DNA of 41,260 nt, from NCBI GenBank assembly GCA_036940085.1, contig JALLBK010003355.1:1-41260 (forward strand), read 5' to 3'. How positions within the stretch are numbered: the stretch's first letter is position 1; the number at the start of each line of letters is the position of its first letter. The translations under genes were made by a program, and so were the position numbers. Below the pieces are notes generated by a model that was not told where the DNA came from, ran no database searches, and saw only the letters and a program-made list of their open reading frames with translations. The stretch comes from Discostella pseudostelligera (taxonomy: Eukaryota; Bacillariophyta; Thalassiosirophyceae; Thalassiosirales; Thalassiosiraceae). Of this stretch, positions 10,193 through 20,382 are shown piece by piece.

Positions 10193-11832
10193 TCACACGC
10201 GAGGAGTGGAACGAGCTACATTTCGTGCATGCTCCTCCTTGTTGCTGATGAAGAGTTCAATATAACGAGAGCCAATGGTACTCCTATGCTTCGACATGGC
10301 CGCTTTTGCATCCTCTGCGTCATTGAAGGCCACATATGCTTCCCCCGTTGCTCGTCCATCCACACGATACGTCAACAGGACACTAGATTCAAGGGGTTTG
10401 TAATCTTTGAAAAAGTCAAGGATATCCTGCTTGGTAGCGTGGAATGGCAGTCCCCTCAATCGAATGTAGCCAGTATGAAGTCCATCACGGATGCCTCCCC
10501 CGTTATGCCCCCCGCCACCCCCTTCCCTGTAATATCCCCCGCCCCTGTAGCCTCCACCCCTGCCTCCATAGTTCCCACCACCTCTACCACCACCATATCC
10601 TCTCCCTTGATACGACGACCCCCCATTGTTTCCTCTACCTCCTCTACCCCCTCTCGGATTCACATTGTTTCGAGCAGGCGAGGGCACCCCTAGCCCCGAG
10701 GTTCTCCCCGCCTGCGCTCCACCAATACCGCCATCCGAAGCAAACGTCTCATTCAAATCACCGGGAACATCCGAAACATTATTCCCCCCTACCCCGGTAA
10801 GAATATTGGAACCATTCGCTGCCTTATCGCCCCCCTCGATGGATCCAGAATTGTCCAATAAGCCCGCGGCAACATGCCAGTGATGATGTTGCTGTTTTTG
10901 TGTAGCAAATAAAAGTACAAATAACGAACATGAGATAAATCCTGCACTGAAGAAGACGGTGACAACTCAACAGAGAAAATCATCATGATCTGCACTCACT
11001 GACGAAATTGCGGCATAATAGTCCGAACGCTTCCCCTGGAATATCTCAAGGTACCGATTCCCCATATTTTGATGATCCCTGTTAGATATCGAATTGACAA
11101 AGAGGGACAAGAGGTGTCAATTGTCAATTAGACAAAGGAAAGGAATACCGATTTCAAAGCAGGTGTTCTACCACTTACCGTTGCAAACCCATCTGAAAAT
11201 CCATAGGATTAGCAAACACCACAAATGCTTCTGCCCCCCCACCCCCTCCTCCCACTCCCCCTCCTACATCACCATTCTCATCTTCACTCACCAACACAAC
11301 ATCAATGACCACCAACCCTTGAAAAAACACCAATACGTCTTCGACGGTTGCCTCATAGGGAATGTTTCGTACACGCGCACATGGAAATGGACCAAGGAGA
11401 GCTTCAAGTGGATCCATGGACGGAGAGAGGCCGGGGATTAGTTGGCTTCCGTCTAGTGAGACATAGCTGTTAAGAGTAAATTATTGAATCGGAGTGTTAG
11501 ATGAGTTCAACTGAGATGAGATTGCACTAATTCTAAAAATGAAAAGAAGATAGAAGAAGTACGGCTACTCACCGAGGCTGGCCGTGCATCATCTGACCAA
11601 ATCCACCCCAATTGGGATCCATTCCAAATCCAAGAAACGGTGCCTGCTGTTGCTGCTGCGCCTGCTGTTGTTGCTGCATACCTTGAAGCTGCTGCAACGT
11701 CTCATGCTCCTGCTGAAGGTGGTGGTATTGCTGAAAATGCTCCAATTGCTCATCCACCGCCACTGCTGCCGGGGGAGAGGATGTCTCCTCCACTGCTGCA
11801 GATGCGAGGAGTGATTCACCTTGATTGTCCAT
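10193..11832 (-). CDS. hnRNP H/F-like RNA-binding protein, two qRRMs plus Gly/Arg-rich linker
   Basis: There are four exons: 11832-11573, 11466-11179, 11078-11000 and 10891-10193. The introns are 106, 100 and 108 bp, all GT-AG (donors GTGAGT, GTAAGT, GTGAGT) and all keeping phase, giving 441 residues. Residues 1-90 are Gln-rich. The first quasi-RRM (about 114-209) has the split ARVRNIPYEAT and a closing NRYLEIFQG; exons 2 and 3 encode it together. A Gly/Arg-rich linker (GRGYGGGRGGG) follows. The second quasi-RRM (about 351-430) reads YIRLRGLPFHAT to SRYIELFIS. This arrangement is typical of the hnRNP H/F, GRSF1 and ESRP group, which bind G-tracts and affect splicing and polyadenylation. The RGG-like linker suggests arginine methylation or G-quadruplex binding, which is inference. 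The first qRRM carries a poly-Gly insertion. Confidence 0.88.
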
Positions 11833-12325
11833 TTGGTTTGATGGGTACTATATGATGGTCGCTACCGATGTCGGCGGAATTGATGTTGATGGCGTCGGTG
11901 ATTTTAGGATTTTGTGCGGTGATTTTGATTTTGATTCTGATTTTGGTTTGCGGCGACAGCGATGAGATTGGCAGACCGTCGACAGACAGACTGAGCGTGA
12001 TACTGTCGACGGACAGACTCGAAGTACAGCTCGTCCATCATCATCTGCAGCGGAACACCGATATGTAGATCTAACCATCAATTTGAGTGTAATGGATAAC
12101 TCTGGTTTACTCTGGATAATTCTGTATTCTTTCAATGATATCTATCTTAGGACGACAACGAAATCATCCGTGGCCGACCCCCTGATTTTTGCATCACCCG
12201 CTAGCGTTTGCCATTCAACTTTAATTGGAATAGCACACTGTCGAGTCAGGTAGTTGTCATGTCTCATGGCCGATCTCTCGTTACCTGCTCCTATCCAAGC
12301 AAAAATAACACAAAGGTCGTAGCAA
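11833..12325. promoter_or_regulatory. promoter region of the hnRNP H/F-like gene
   Basis: The region lies between the hnRNP-like start and the ERO1 stop, both on the minus strand. It holds a GATTTTGATTTTGATT run around 11922-11945. It also holds two related blocks, GTCGACAGACAGACTG (about 11978-11993) and GTCGACGGACAGACTC (about 12005-12020), which carry the GACAGAC word seen in other promoters. No gene is seen. Confidence 0.5.
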
Positions 12326-13624
12326 TCACAGTGATTGCATTTCTTGACACAACTCAATCCCACTCAAAAACTTCCCCATAGATGTGACCAACGCCGCAAG
12401 TTCCACCCGATGAATCTTCCCTACATCCCCTCCATCGCCACGATGTCCCAGCACCAATTGCAATGCCGTACTCAATCCCAAGGTGGATATCTTTCCATGA
12501 AATCGACATTTATTGCACTGGACACAGTTCATAATACGCATTAAATCTCGTGTACGCATCCGAGCCTCCCATAAATTGTTCGAATCCTTGAGTGCATGAT
12601 TCCGTAATCGTTGCGATGCCGCCTCGATACTTGGATCATCCAGCAGTGGATGAGAAAGGATAGAACGTAATGTCTCCGAGACTTGTGTATCTCCGATCAT
12701 TCCATTATCACATTCGTTCAAGAGACGATCTCGTGCCGCCTGCACTCCCGACAACAGTAGCATAAACGTAAAGTACATATTCTCCACCGCCTCGGGATTG
12801 TCACCGTCCGAACCAAGTCGCCGTTGATATTCCACTGTTGGATTTGTCCACGCATATGCTTCCGGATCAATCTCCTCCCCACCCTCAATCTTTTCTTGCA
12901 TTCCCCGAATCACCTGTGCGGATACCATAGCATGCAATCCACTAAGCGCTTTATTAAAATCTGCCTTCCAATCATCGGCATCATACACATCAATTGCCAT
13001 GGCACCATCATGAAACCCAATCCTATCATGAATAAACCTCCACACGTCCGACCCATCATACCCCGTGTAATCTTCTGGAAAGGTCATTGTATCATAATAA
13101 TCCTGGGAGGGCATATCCCACCGGGCATACCCGTCCAATTCAAATTCATGCTCTGCAAAATCGATAGTTTTAATAGGAGGCGGTACCTCTTCGTCATCTA
13201 CCGGGTATATTTCACAAGATTCGGAATAACATTCGAATAATTCTTGTGGGATGTATTCACAGGAGGCTAGCATGTCGACGGAATAGAGACGAAAGTAGGG
13301 TAACGTGCGTAAGTCGGAGAGGAGGACGGTGAGACTGGGTAAGGCGGCATTGATGGCGGATATGCCTGGTGCTAGTGATTCATCGTGAAGAGATATTGTT
13401 GATGCAGCGAGAGTAGTGGTAGTAGTGGAATGGAAGATGGGGCGGGGTGGTACAAGAGGCTGCTGCTGGTGATGCTGATGGTTGTGACGCACGCGACAAT
13501 TACTGCGGCGGGTAGGGTGACCTACAAAAGCAAAAGCACCGACGCCGGCGTGCTTTGCCGATGATGATGATGATGATGTGGCGCCCACGGCCACAGCAAG
13601 GATTAGCAACGAAGGCATCATCAT
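12326..13624 (-). CDS. ERO1: ERO1-like thiol oxidase, possible plastid-type pre-sequence
   Basis: The gene is a single exon of 432 residues. The family is clear. The outer shuttle cysteines are C132 and C137 (CYSESC), preceded by C122. The FAD region includes YTGYDGSDVW, SGLHAMVSAQ and EYQRRLG. The inner active site is CVQCNKC (C367, C370, C373), followed by RFHGKISTLGL. ERO1 uses FAD and oxygen to reoxidise protein disulfide isomerase, making hydrogen peroxide. The N-terminus starts with a short hydrophobic stretch (PSLLILAVAVGA), then Ser-rich sequence and GAFAFVG at 29-35, which resembles the ASAFAP motif of diatom bipartite plastid pre-sequences. ER lumen is the default location; plastid or periplastid targeting is an open question. 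The start is the ATG triplet at 13624/13621/13618; the open frame upstream has no ATG. Confidence 0.9.
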   Translation of the reverse strand: MMMPSLLILAVAVGATSSSSSSAKHAGVGAFAFVGHPTRRSNCRVRHNHQHHQQQPLVPPRPIFHSTTTTTLAASTISLHDESLAPGISAINAALPSLTVLLSDLRTLPYFRLYSVDMLASCEYIPQELFECYSESCEIYPVDDEEVPPPIKTIDFAEHEFELDGYARWDMPSQDYYDTMTFPEDYTGYDGSDVWRFIHDRIGFHDGAMAIDVYDADDWKADFNKALSGLHAMVSAQVIRGMQEKIEGGEEIDPEAYAWTNPTVEYQRRLGSDGDNPEAVENMYFTFMLLLSGVQAARDRLLNECDNGMIGDTQVSETLRSILSHPLLDDPSIEAASQRLRNHALKDSNNLWEARMRTRDLMRIMNCVQCNKCRFHGKISTLGLSTALQLVLGHRGDGGDVGKIHRVELAALVTSMGKFLSGIELCQEMQSL

Positions 13625-13961
13625 GATGGCGGTCTCCGTTGGTTTGGATGGTATTGTCAGTATGGAGGCGGCAGGGAAAGATTCAATCAATATTCAATAA
13701 TATTATGGTGACGGAAGTGGACGATTGTGGATGGTGAGTGCATCGCATGCGGATGCCGAGCACGTCGTGATGTACTCATAATATGTACGCGATATCTACG
13801 TTCTCCCGCCAAATTCTCTGCCACGTGTAGTTAGATTTCCCGCCAAATCAATGCCACGTGTAAGTTATGAGTCGAGTCCTTAGGGAATGACAATGCAAAC
13901 AATTACGATGGCAATAGTCCAATTATTGTAATGCTTCTCTGCAAAGTTAATTTTAATAGCA
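13625..13961. promoter_or_regulatory. ERO1 promoter region and 3' flank of the hydrolase gene
   Basis: The stretch carries the duplicated CACGTG/GGCGGG element described separately, about 180-240 bases upstream of the ERO1 ATG. The hydrolase gene, also on the minus strand, ends at 13962. No gene is seen. Confidence 0.6.
13805..13862 (-). promoter_or_regulatory. duplicated composite element CACGTGG-N(5-6)-ATTTGGCGGG upstream of ERO1
   Basis: Read on the minus strand (ERO1 sense), two copies each contain a CACGTG box (13855-13860 and 13822-13827), then five or six variable bases, then ATTTGGCGGG. Copy spacing is about 34 bp. CACGTG is the core bound by bZIP and bHLH factors; TTTGGCGGGA fits the E2F/DP consensus. 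The same combination occurs upstream of the PEX10-like gene. Function is inferred from repetition and position only. Confidence 0.6.
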
Positions 13962-16349
13962 TTACAATTTCGACAACATACGAGGAGGATGAGGTTGCAA
14001 TTGATCAGCATTCCCATTCTTCCTCTCGCTCCTCGCCATCCTTCGATCCTCTTCCCGAATATGCAAAACAGCCTCAATAAAATCTGCCACGGCCACATCA
14101 CTCCAACTCCCACTCCCTCTCACCAACGACGATACCGTTCGTTTCCCATCCTTCGTCAATGGTGGTGGACATTCCTGCCAACCCAAATGTCCTCCACATC
14201 GAGTCTTCACAACTAAAACATTGGGATTCTCCATACAATGATTCATCTTTTTGGCAAATTGACCAAACACTAAAAAATCATCCTGTGCCGATATCTTCAA
14301 TAGTGGCACCGATACATGCGCGACATATCGATGACTGGATGAATTCCACCAATAGTCTTTACCATTATTGTATCCAATCCGTGGAGTGTAGGGTGGATAA
14401 GACTCATTTCGTAGCATGTACGGTGCAACGGTATCATCCAATTTGCCAATGGTAGTACTGTAGAGTGCTTTCTTGAAGCGAGATTGAAATCCTGGATCGT
14501 GATGTCGTGAATATGTGTCATAGTTTTGCAATAGGCTCTTTTTGACACCAGCACCGAGTACCATATTCCATGGGAAGCGTATCGATCCGGAATTTATATG
14601 GAGTGGATTTCCCATGGCGGCGCCACCACCAATGCATTTGGGCAACGTGCCGTGGAGAGATTCTTCGCCGAGATATTTGGTGATGATGTTGGCACCGAGT
14701 GAATATCCCAATAGAAATATCGGGCCACCAATATACACATCCTCTTCATTCTCGTCCACCTCTTGATTACTGCTTTGGTTCCGTTGGCTACTAACCTTCT
14801 CCTTCTTCTTCAATCGATGCTGTATCTGTTGTATCACACCCCGTAAATCTCCCGTATATCCAGCATTATATCCTCGCGGTGTAGCATTCTTCACTTGCCG
14901 AGTGCCATCCTGTCCACGTAAATTCATACATACGGCAATCCATCCCCGTTCTGTGGCCGTTCTCATCATGGATCGGATGTATCCAAAGCTAGAATCATTG
15001 TTCATACCGTGGATGAGTAGTATGACTGGTTTGTCAATGCTATTGGGTAGTGTGACGCTACATGGTTCTTTTGGAGGTTCATTGTGATTGTCGGAAGACG
15101 AAGAAGAAGAAGAAGAAGAAGAAGGAGGAGGCGAAGTTAATGGAATCTCCCAATCCAACACGATCGATGCCCCATCGGCGCCCATTTTCATCACCTCCCG
15201 TACTCGCTTCACACGTTGACTACTGGCTTCAGTATCACCGAATGCGTATGCGGCAGTACTTGACATGATACCACGTGTCCCAATGAGGAAGGATGGGGTA
15301 ACTTTACGTGATAATATTCCACCACCACTATTGCTCTCATTGCTCTCCTTGCCACTAGGAGATGGGTTGGGGTCGATGTTATTGTTGACACCACTACCAT
15401 TGCTTAGCATACGATACAATCGATCCATCTTCGTATTCAATACACTACTACCACCACCACCACCACCACCACCACCACCACCACCAACCATTCTACTCGT
15501 CTGACAAAACACAATCGGACTTGCTGTTAATTTCTTCTGCACATGCAATTCATACTGCAATCCCAACGATGCCAAGGAGAGTGCGAAGAGTGACCATCCC
15601 GATGGAGACGAGGGTAGATATATATGTTGATTGATACTTTCGATGATATGAGATGATTTTCGTCGTAGGAGAGCATGGAAGGATTGGGAAGATTGATGTA
15701 GGAGGATTTTAGGGCGGTGGGTGGAGGAATGGAATTGTTGCAGAAATGATGATTGGCGGCGCTGTCGCTGCTGCTGCTGCTGCTGCTGGGAGGATGGAGG
15801 ACGGCATGATCGGTGCGATGACGATAGAAATGACGACGACGACGACGATGATGACGAAACATTGGGTTTATTTGTTGGCAAGCCACGCTGCTTGGCTGTC
15901 GAGCCACCAGTTGATGCGTCGTCGCCGGTGATGTTTCCAGCATCAACTTCTTCAGCATCAACGTGGCTCACACGAATTTTGGTGGTCTTTCCAGCGGCAT
16001 CGTCAGCATCGTCATCCTCTTTCGTAATATTGCCCTGCTGCGCTGGGACGACCATCCTGCCTTCGTCGCTCTTCGTCGGCCACTTCGGAACCGTCATCAA
16101 TGAATTGAACCCATGATCATGTCGGTGACGGTGACGGAGATGGGAGATGGCATGGGCGTCATGGTCATGGTCATGTTGATTGATTTTCATGTTGCTTGAT
16201 GTTGATGCAGATCTTTTCTTCCCGCCATAATCGCCACATGTGTATCGCCATATTTTCGCCATCTCTTCTTCCCGCCATATCCTGTCGTATCTACTCTTAT
16301 TTTGCGGGGCGGGGGGCGGCGGGCCACCCCCCGAACGTTGCTCCTCCAT
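13962..16349 (-). CDS. EMB8/YheT/ABHD1-3-like alpha/beta hydrolase
   Basis: The gene is a single exon of 795 residues from the ATG at 16349. The hydrolase half (about 440-775) shows [11 protein letters not shown] (oxyanion region), NLRGQDGT, the nucleophile elbow GYSLGAN with Ser550, Asp690 or Asp691 in SAQDDF, and His721 in CGGHLGW. That is a complete Ser-Asp-His triad. The family includes plant EMB8, bacterial YheT and animal ABHD1/2/3, which are lipid or ester hydrolases; the substrate here is unknown. A hydrophobic segment ([15 protein letters not shown]) upstream may anchor it to a membrane. The leader is low complexity, with poly-Ser, poly-Gly (CCA repeat 15451-15486) and His-rich parts. 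The start is uncertain. The stretch 16191-16349 holds promoter-like CCCGCCATA repeats, so the ATG at 16190 (742 residues) may be the real start. Confidence 0.85.
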   Translation of the reverse strand: MEEQRSGGGPPPPAPQNKSRYDRIWREEEMAKIWRYTCGDYGGKKRSASTSSNMKINQHDHDHDAHAISHLRHRHRHDHGFNSLMTVPKWPTKSDEGRMVVPAQQGNITKEDDDADDAAGKTTKIRVSHVDAEEVDAGNITGDDASTGGSTAKQRGLPTNKPNVSSSSSSSSSFLSSSHRSCRPPSSQQQQQQQRQRRQSSFLQQFHSSTHRPKILLHQSSQSFHALLRRKSSHIIESINQHIYLPSSPSGWSLFALSLASLGLQYELHVQKKLTASPIVFCQTSRMVGGGGGGGGGGGGSSVLNTKMDRLYRMLSNGSGVNNNIDPNPSPSGKESNESNSGGGILSRKVTPSFLIGTRGIMSSTAAYAFGDTEASSQRVKRVREVMKMGADGASIVLDWEIPLTSPPPSSSSSSSSSSDNHNEPPKEPCSVTLPNSIDKPVILLIHGMNNDSSFGYIRSMMRTATERGWIAVCMNLRGQDGTRQVKNATPRGYNAGYTGDLRGVIQQIQHRLKKKEKVSSQRNQSSNQEVDENEEDVYIGGPIFLLGYSLGANIITKYLGEESLHGTLPKCIGGGAAMGNPLHINSGSIRFPWNMVLGAGVKKSLLQNYDTYSRHHDPGFQSRFKKALYSTTIGKLDDTVAPYMLRNESYPPYTPRIGYNNGKDYWWNSSSHRYVAHVSVPLLKISAQDDFLVFGQFAKKMNHCMENPNVLVVKTRCGGHLGWQECPPPLTKDGKRTVSSLVRGSGSWSDVAVADFIEAVLHIREEDRRMARSERKNGNADQLQPHPPRMLSKL
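15449..15486. repeat. CCA trinucleotide repeat coding poly-Gly
   Basis: About twelve CCA units in the plus strand encode a glycine run in the minus-strand hydrolase leader. Such tracts change length easily by slippage. Confidence 0.8.
16221..16280 (-). promoter_or_regulatory. CCCGCCATA repeats between hydrolase and exportin-1
   Basis: CCCGCCATA occurs at 16221 and again at 16271, each preceded by TCTTCTT or TTTTCTT. After the first copy comes TCGCCACATGTG. On the minus strand this resembles the ERO1/PEX10 element, with CATGTGG in place of CACGTGG. If it is a promoter, the hydrolase start at 16349 is too far upstream. This is inference from sequence likeness. Confidence 0.35.
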
Positions 16350-16444
16350 CAACCGAGCGATCCCCACTTTCCACTTTTCCGAAATCCGTCGCCTATCGCC
16401 TATCGCCTATCGCCATTCCCCCAACGACATCGACGCCCCCAACC

Positions 16445-19400
16445 ATGGCCGCCGCCGCCGCCACCTCCATCGAGGCTGCGGCCCAAAAGCTGCTCAACCC
16501 CAACGGCGATGAGTTCGACGTCTCCCTCCTCGACGATGTCATCACGGCCGCGTACTCCCCCACCGATCCCAATCGCGCCATGGCCAACAAGGCATTAATG
16601 GCATTGCAGGAGACACCCAACGTTTGGACCAAGGCCGATGCCATATTGGAACGGGCGCAGAACCCCCAAAGTCGTTTCTTTGGGTTGCAGGTGCTGGATG
16701 ATGCCATTCGAACTAGGTGCGTCGTGTATTTGTATTTTTAGAACGGGGGGTGCATGCGTGTTGGCAGAGTCATTTCAGTCGAATTGATGTCTGAGTGCTG
16801 CATTTCTCGTTCCCTCCCCAATCCGATTTCACACCCACTCTCACCACCATCTTCATTCATTTTCGTTAATAATTATTCATCTCTCTATCCTATGCAGGTG
16901 GAACGTCCTACCCGCCGACCAACGCGACGGCATCAAAAACTACGTCGTCGGCAAAGTCATCCAAGTCTCCTCGGACGAATCCCTCGCCACCCACGAAAAA
17001 GTCTTCCTCTCAAAACTCAACCTAACCCTGGTCCAAATACTCAAACAAGAATGGCCCCACAATTGGCCAACCTTCATCCCCGACCTAGTCGGCTCGTCCA
17101 AAACGAGTGAATTACTCTGTGAGAATAATATGCAAATATTAAAGTTATTGAGTGAAGAGATATTTGACTTCAGCCGTGATCAAATGGTTACGCTGAAGGT
17201 GAAGAAGATGAAGGAGAGTTTAAATAGTGAATTCTCGGCGATATTCCACCTATGTGAATTTATTTTGGAGCATAGTAAACATCCGAGTTTGCTGAAGGTG
17301 ACATTGCAGACATTGCAACGATTCTTGACTTGGATTCCATTGGGGTTTATTTTTCAGACGAATTTGGTCGATACTCTCCTAAATAAATTCTTCCCGGAGC
17401 CATTGTTTCGGAATGATACTCTGGATTGTTTAGCCGAGATTGGTAGCTTGACGGATTTGGAACCAAAGTATGATCCCATCTTTTGTCAATTGTTCGTGGG
17501 ATTCTTGGCCCGGCTTGGGAATATCTTTAGCCCCGAGACTGATCTGACACAGCCATTTGAGAATGGATCCGATGAGGATTGTATATTCATCCAACGTCTG
17601 GCATTATTCTTTACGGGATTTTTAAAGGCACATTTGAAGGCACTCGAGGGATCGGAGACACAACAGGCTCTCATGGCCGGGTTGTTCTATTTAGTGCGAG
17701 TGAGTGAGGTGGATGATGTGGAGATATTCCGTATTTGTTTGGAGGCATGGCATATGATTTCGCATGATTTGTATCAGACGGATGTGGAGTTTCGGACACG
17801 ATCGTCCCTCCCCGGTGCTGGTGGTATGAATGATGTACTCAATCTGGGAGGAGCGACGGATCAACCTCCTACCAATCCTGCGTCGGCCGCGGCAAGTCGA
17901 AAGTTCATGTATGGTCCCGTCCTCACTGGTGTACGTCATGTCATGATAGCCAAGATGGCCAAGCCGGAAGAGGTTCTGATTGTCGAGGATGAGAATGGAG
18001 ATATTGTTCGAGAGACTACCAAAGATACCGATGTGATTGCACAATACAAGACGATGAGGGAGACACTCGTCTACTTGACCCATCTGAACTGCGATGACAC
18101 GGAAAGTATCATGTTGGCAAAGTTGACAGCACAGGTGAATGGTACGGAGTGGTCATGGAATAATCTAAACACTCTCTGTTGGGCCATTGGATCGATTTCG
18201 GGTGCCATGTCCGAAGATGAGGAGAAGCGATTCCTCGTTACCGTCATCAAAGATTTGTTAGGTCTGTGTGAACAGAAACGGGGGAAAGACAACAAGGCCG
18301 TCATTGCCAGTAACATTATGTATGTGGTGGGTCAATACCCTCGCTTCCTCAAAGCACATTGGAAATTCCTAAAGACGGTGGTGAACAAACTCTTCGAATT
18401 TATGCATGAGGTCCATCCCGGCGTGCAAGATATGGCGTGCGACACCTTCTTGAAAATTGCCACCAAATGCAAACGAAAATTTGTCACGCTGCAGATAGAC
18501 GAACGAGTACCATTCATCACGGAACTTGTCGAGACTATGCCGAGCATCATCAGTGACTTGGAACCACACCAAGTTCAGGCATTTTATGAAGCCGTGGGAT
18601 GTATGTTGAGTGATAAGGGTCCCGCCGTAACAGTCGATCGCGCCGAGTTGCTTGAGAAACTTATGGAGATGCCCAACCGTCGATGGAAAATGATTATGGA
18701 CCAAGCCAACACCAACGTAGAGTCCCTCGTGGTTCCGAACACCATCAAGGAGATCACCAAAATCCTCAAAACGAATAACAAGACATGCAGTTCCATCGGA
18801 TCCATATACGCCAACCAGTTGCAGACGTTCTTTATGGATTTGTTGAATGTGTACAAGGTTTATTCGGAACGTATATCGATTACCATTGCCCAGCAGGGCC
18901 CGGGGGCTACACAGCTTAGTCTGGTGAGGACGATGCGTAGCGCGAAGAAGGAGGTACTTCGGCTACTTGTGGTGTTTATTGAGAAGAGCGGCCCTCCCGA
19001 GGCGGATCCGCAGGCGGTAGCGCAGGGGTTCATTCCGCCAGTACTCGATCCCATCCTTGGAGATTACCAGCGCAACATTCCCAACGCCCGCGATCCGGAA
19101 GTATTGACACTGTTCACAACTGTTGTGGAGAAGCTCAAGGGTCACATCGTCGGCGATGTCCCTCGTATTATGGAAGCTGTCTTTGAATGTACACTTCAAA
19201 TGATTACGGCGAATTTTGAAGATTTCCCTGAGCACAGACTTCGTTTCTTTGAGTTTATCAGGGTAAGCATCAAAGGATGATATGATTTGATGCTATGAGG
19301 TATTGACTCGTTCAGTGCAATTCTCATTGTTTCTGCCCACGCTCTCTCTCCCTATCTTAGGCTGTCAACTCGCACTGCTTCCAAGCCCTTTTCAACATCC

Positions 19401-20115
19401 CACCCGAGCATCAGAAGCTTGTGGTCGATTCAGTTGTTTGGGCAATGAAGCACACGGAGCGCAATATCTCGGATACGGTAAGTGCATTCAGCACCTCTCA
19501 CTTTCCTGCAGTCGTACGCCTAACGAATTTCTGACTTCGGTTTTGATACCATGACTTTGTTTCAAGGGCCTAAATATCCTTCATGAGCTACTCCAAAACG
19601 TTGGCAAAGCGCACAACATAGCTCAGGGATTCTACCAACAGTACTTGCTTGCCCTCATTCAGGATGTGTTCGCTGTCATGACAGACCGCCTCCACAAGTC
19701 TGGCTTCAAAATGCACGCGACGCTCTTGCGATACATGTTTCACTTAGTCCAAATGAACCATGTGACTCTCCCACTCTTCGATCCAGCTACTGCACCCGCG
19801 GGTCAAACCAATCCTGCCTTTTTACGTGATCACATATCGAGCTTACTCATCCAAAGCTTCCCGAATCTAACCCGGACCCAAGTGTCTACATTCGTCGAGG
19901 GTATGTTCGATCTAAAGATGGACCTTCCAACATTCAAGACACACTTGCGTGATTTTTTGATTCAGTTGAAAGAATTCAGTGCCGAAGACAACAGTGGACT
20001 ATTTGGAGAAGAGCAGGATGCACAGGAGAGACAACAATTGGAGGCCAGGGAAGCACATCGTACTGCAGTTCCAGGATTGTTGAAGCCGTCGGAAATCATT
20101 GACGAGGATCTTTGA
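16445..20115 (+). CDS. XPO1: exportin-1 (CRM1) nuclear export receptor
   Basis: There are four exons: 16445-16716, 16898-19262, 19361-19477 and 19567-20115. The introns are 181, 98 and 89 bp, GT-AG and in phase, giving 1100 residues against about 1070 in animals and fungi. The match is close along the whole length. Segments such as [47 protein letters not shown] and VQDMACDTF are family hallmarks. Exportin-1 binds Ran-GTP and leucine-rich export signals and carries proteins and RNPs out of the nucleus through the pore. Cys548 in GLCEQ corresponds to human Cys528, the leptomycin B target, so sensitivity is predicted. The start ATG lies in a strong context (accATGGCC). The N-terminus is Ala-rich. 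It diverges from the hydrolase gene over a short shared promoter. Confidence 0.96.
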
Positions 20116-20176
20116 GTGTCGCCCCCTACCTCCCCCACCTCAAATCCTCGATACGTTTAATCATAATACTACATAG

Positions 20177-20182
20177 AATAAA
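20177..20182 (+). terminator. candidate polyadenylation signal of exportin-1
   Basis: AATAAA lies about 62 bases downstream of the exportin-1 stop codon. Diatom genes often have weak or variable signals, so this is only a candidate. Confidence 0.4.
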
Positions 20183-20319
20183 GATTAGACTTGCAAATAT
20201 TATGTTTCAATACCATTGATGCGATGACAAAGATATATTGTTGCCGTCGAGAGATCAAGGCCGAGTACCCAACCTTCATCTTCTTCAATCATCTGGGCGA
20301 CTCGACTCGACTGCCCTTC

Positions 20320-20342
20320 CACGTGGAAATAATTTGGCGGGG
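20320..20342 (+). promoter_or_regulatory. composite element CACGTGG-N5-ATTTGGCGGG upstream of PEX10-like gene
   Basis: CACGTG at 20320-20325 is followed, after five bases, by ATTTGGCGGG. It lies 41-63 bases upstream of the ATG at 20383 and has the same order and orientation as the two copies upstream of ERO1. Its presence argues that the coding region starts at 20383 and not at the earlier ATG at 20224. Confidence 0.55.
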
Positions 20343-20382
20343 AGGAGCCCGCCTCTTCGCCCGCCCGGCAGCGGCGGAAATT

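Noticed and set aside
13805..13862. Canonical ER stress element (CCAAT-N9-CCACG) upstream of ERO1
   Set aside because: CCACG is present, but the partner is CCAAA with the wrong spacing. I describe the element as CACGTG plus GGCGGG instead.
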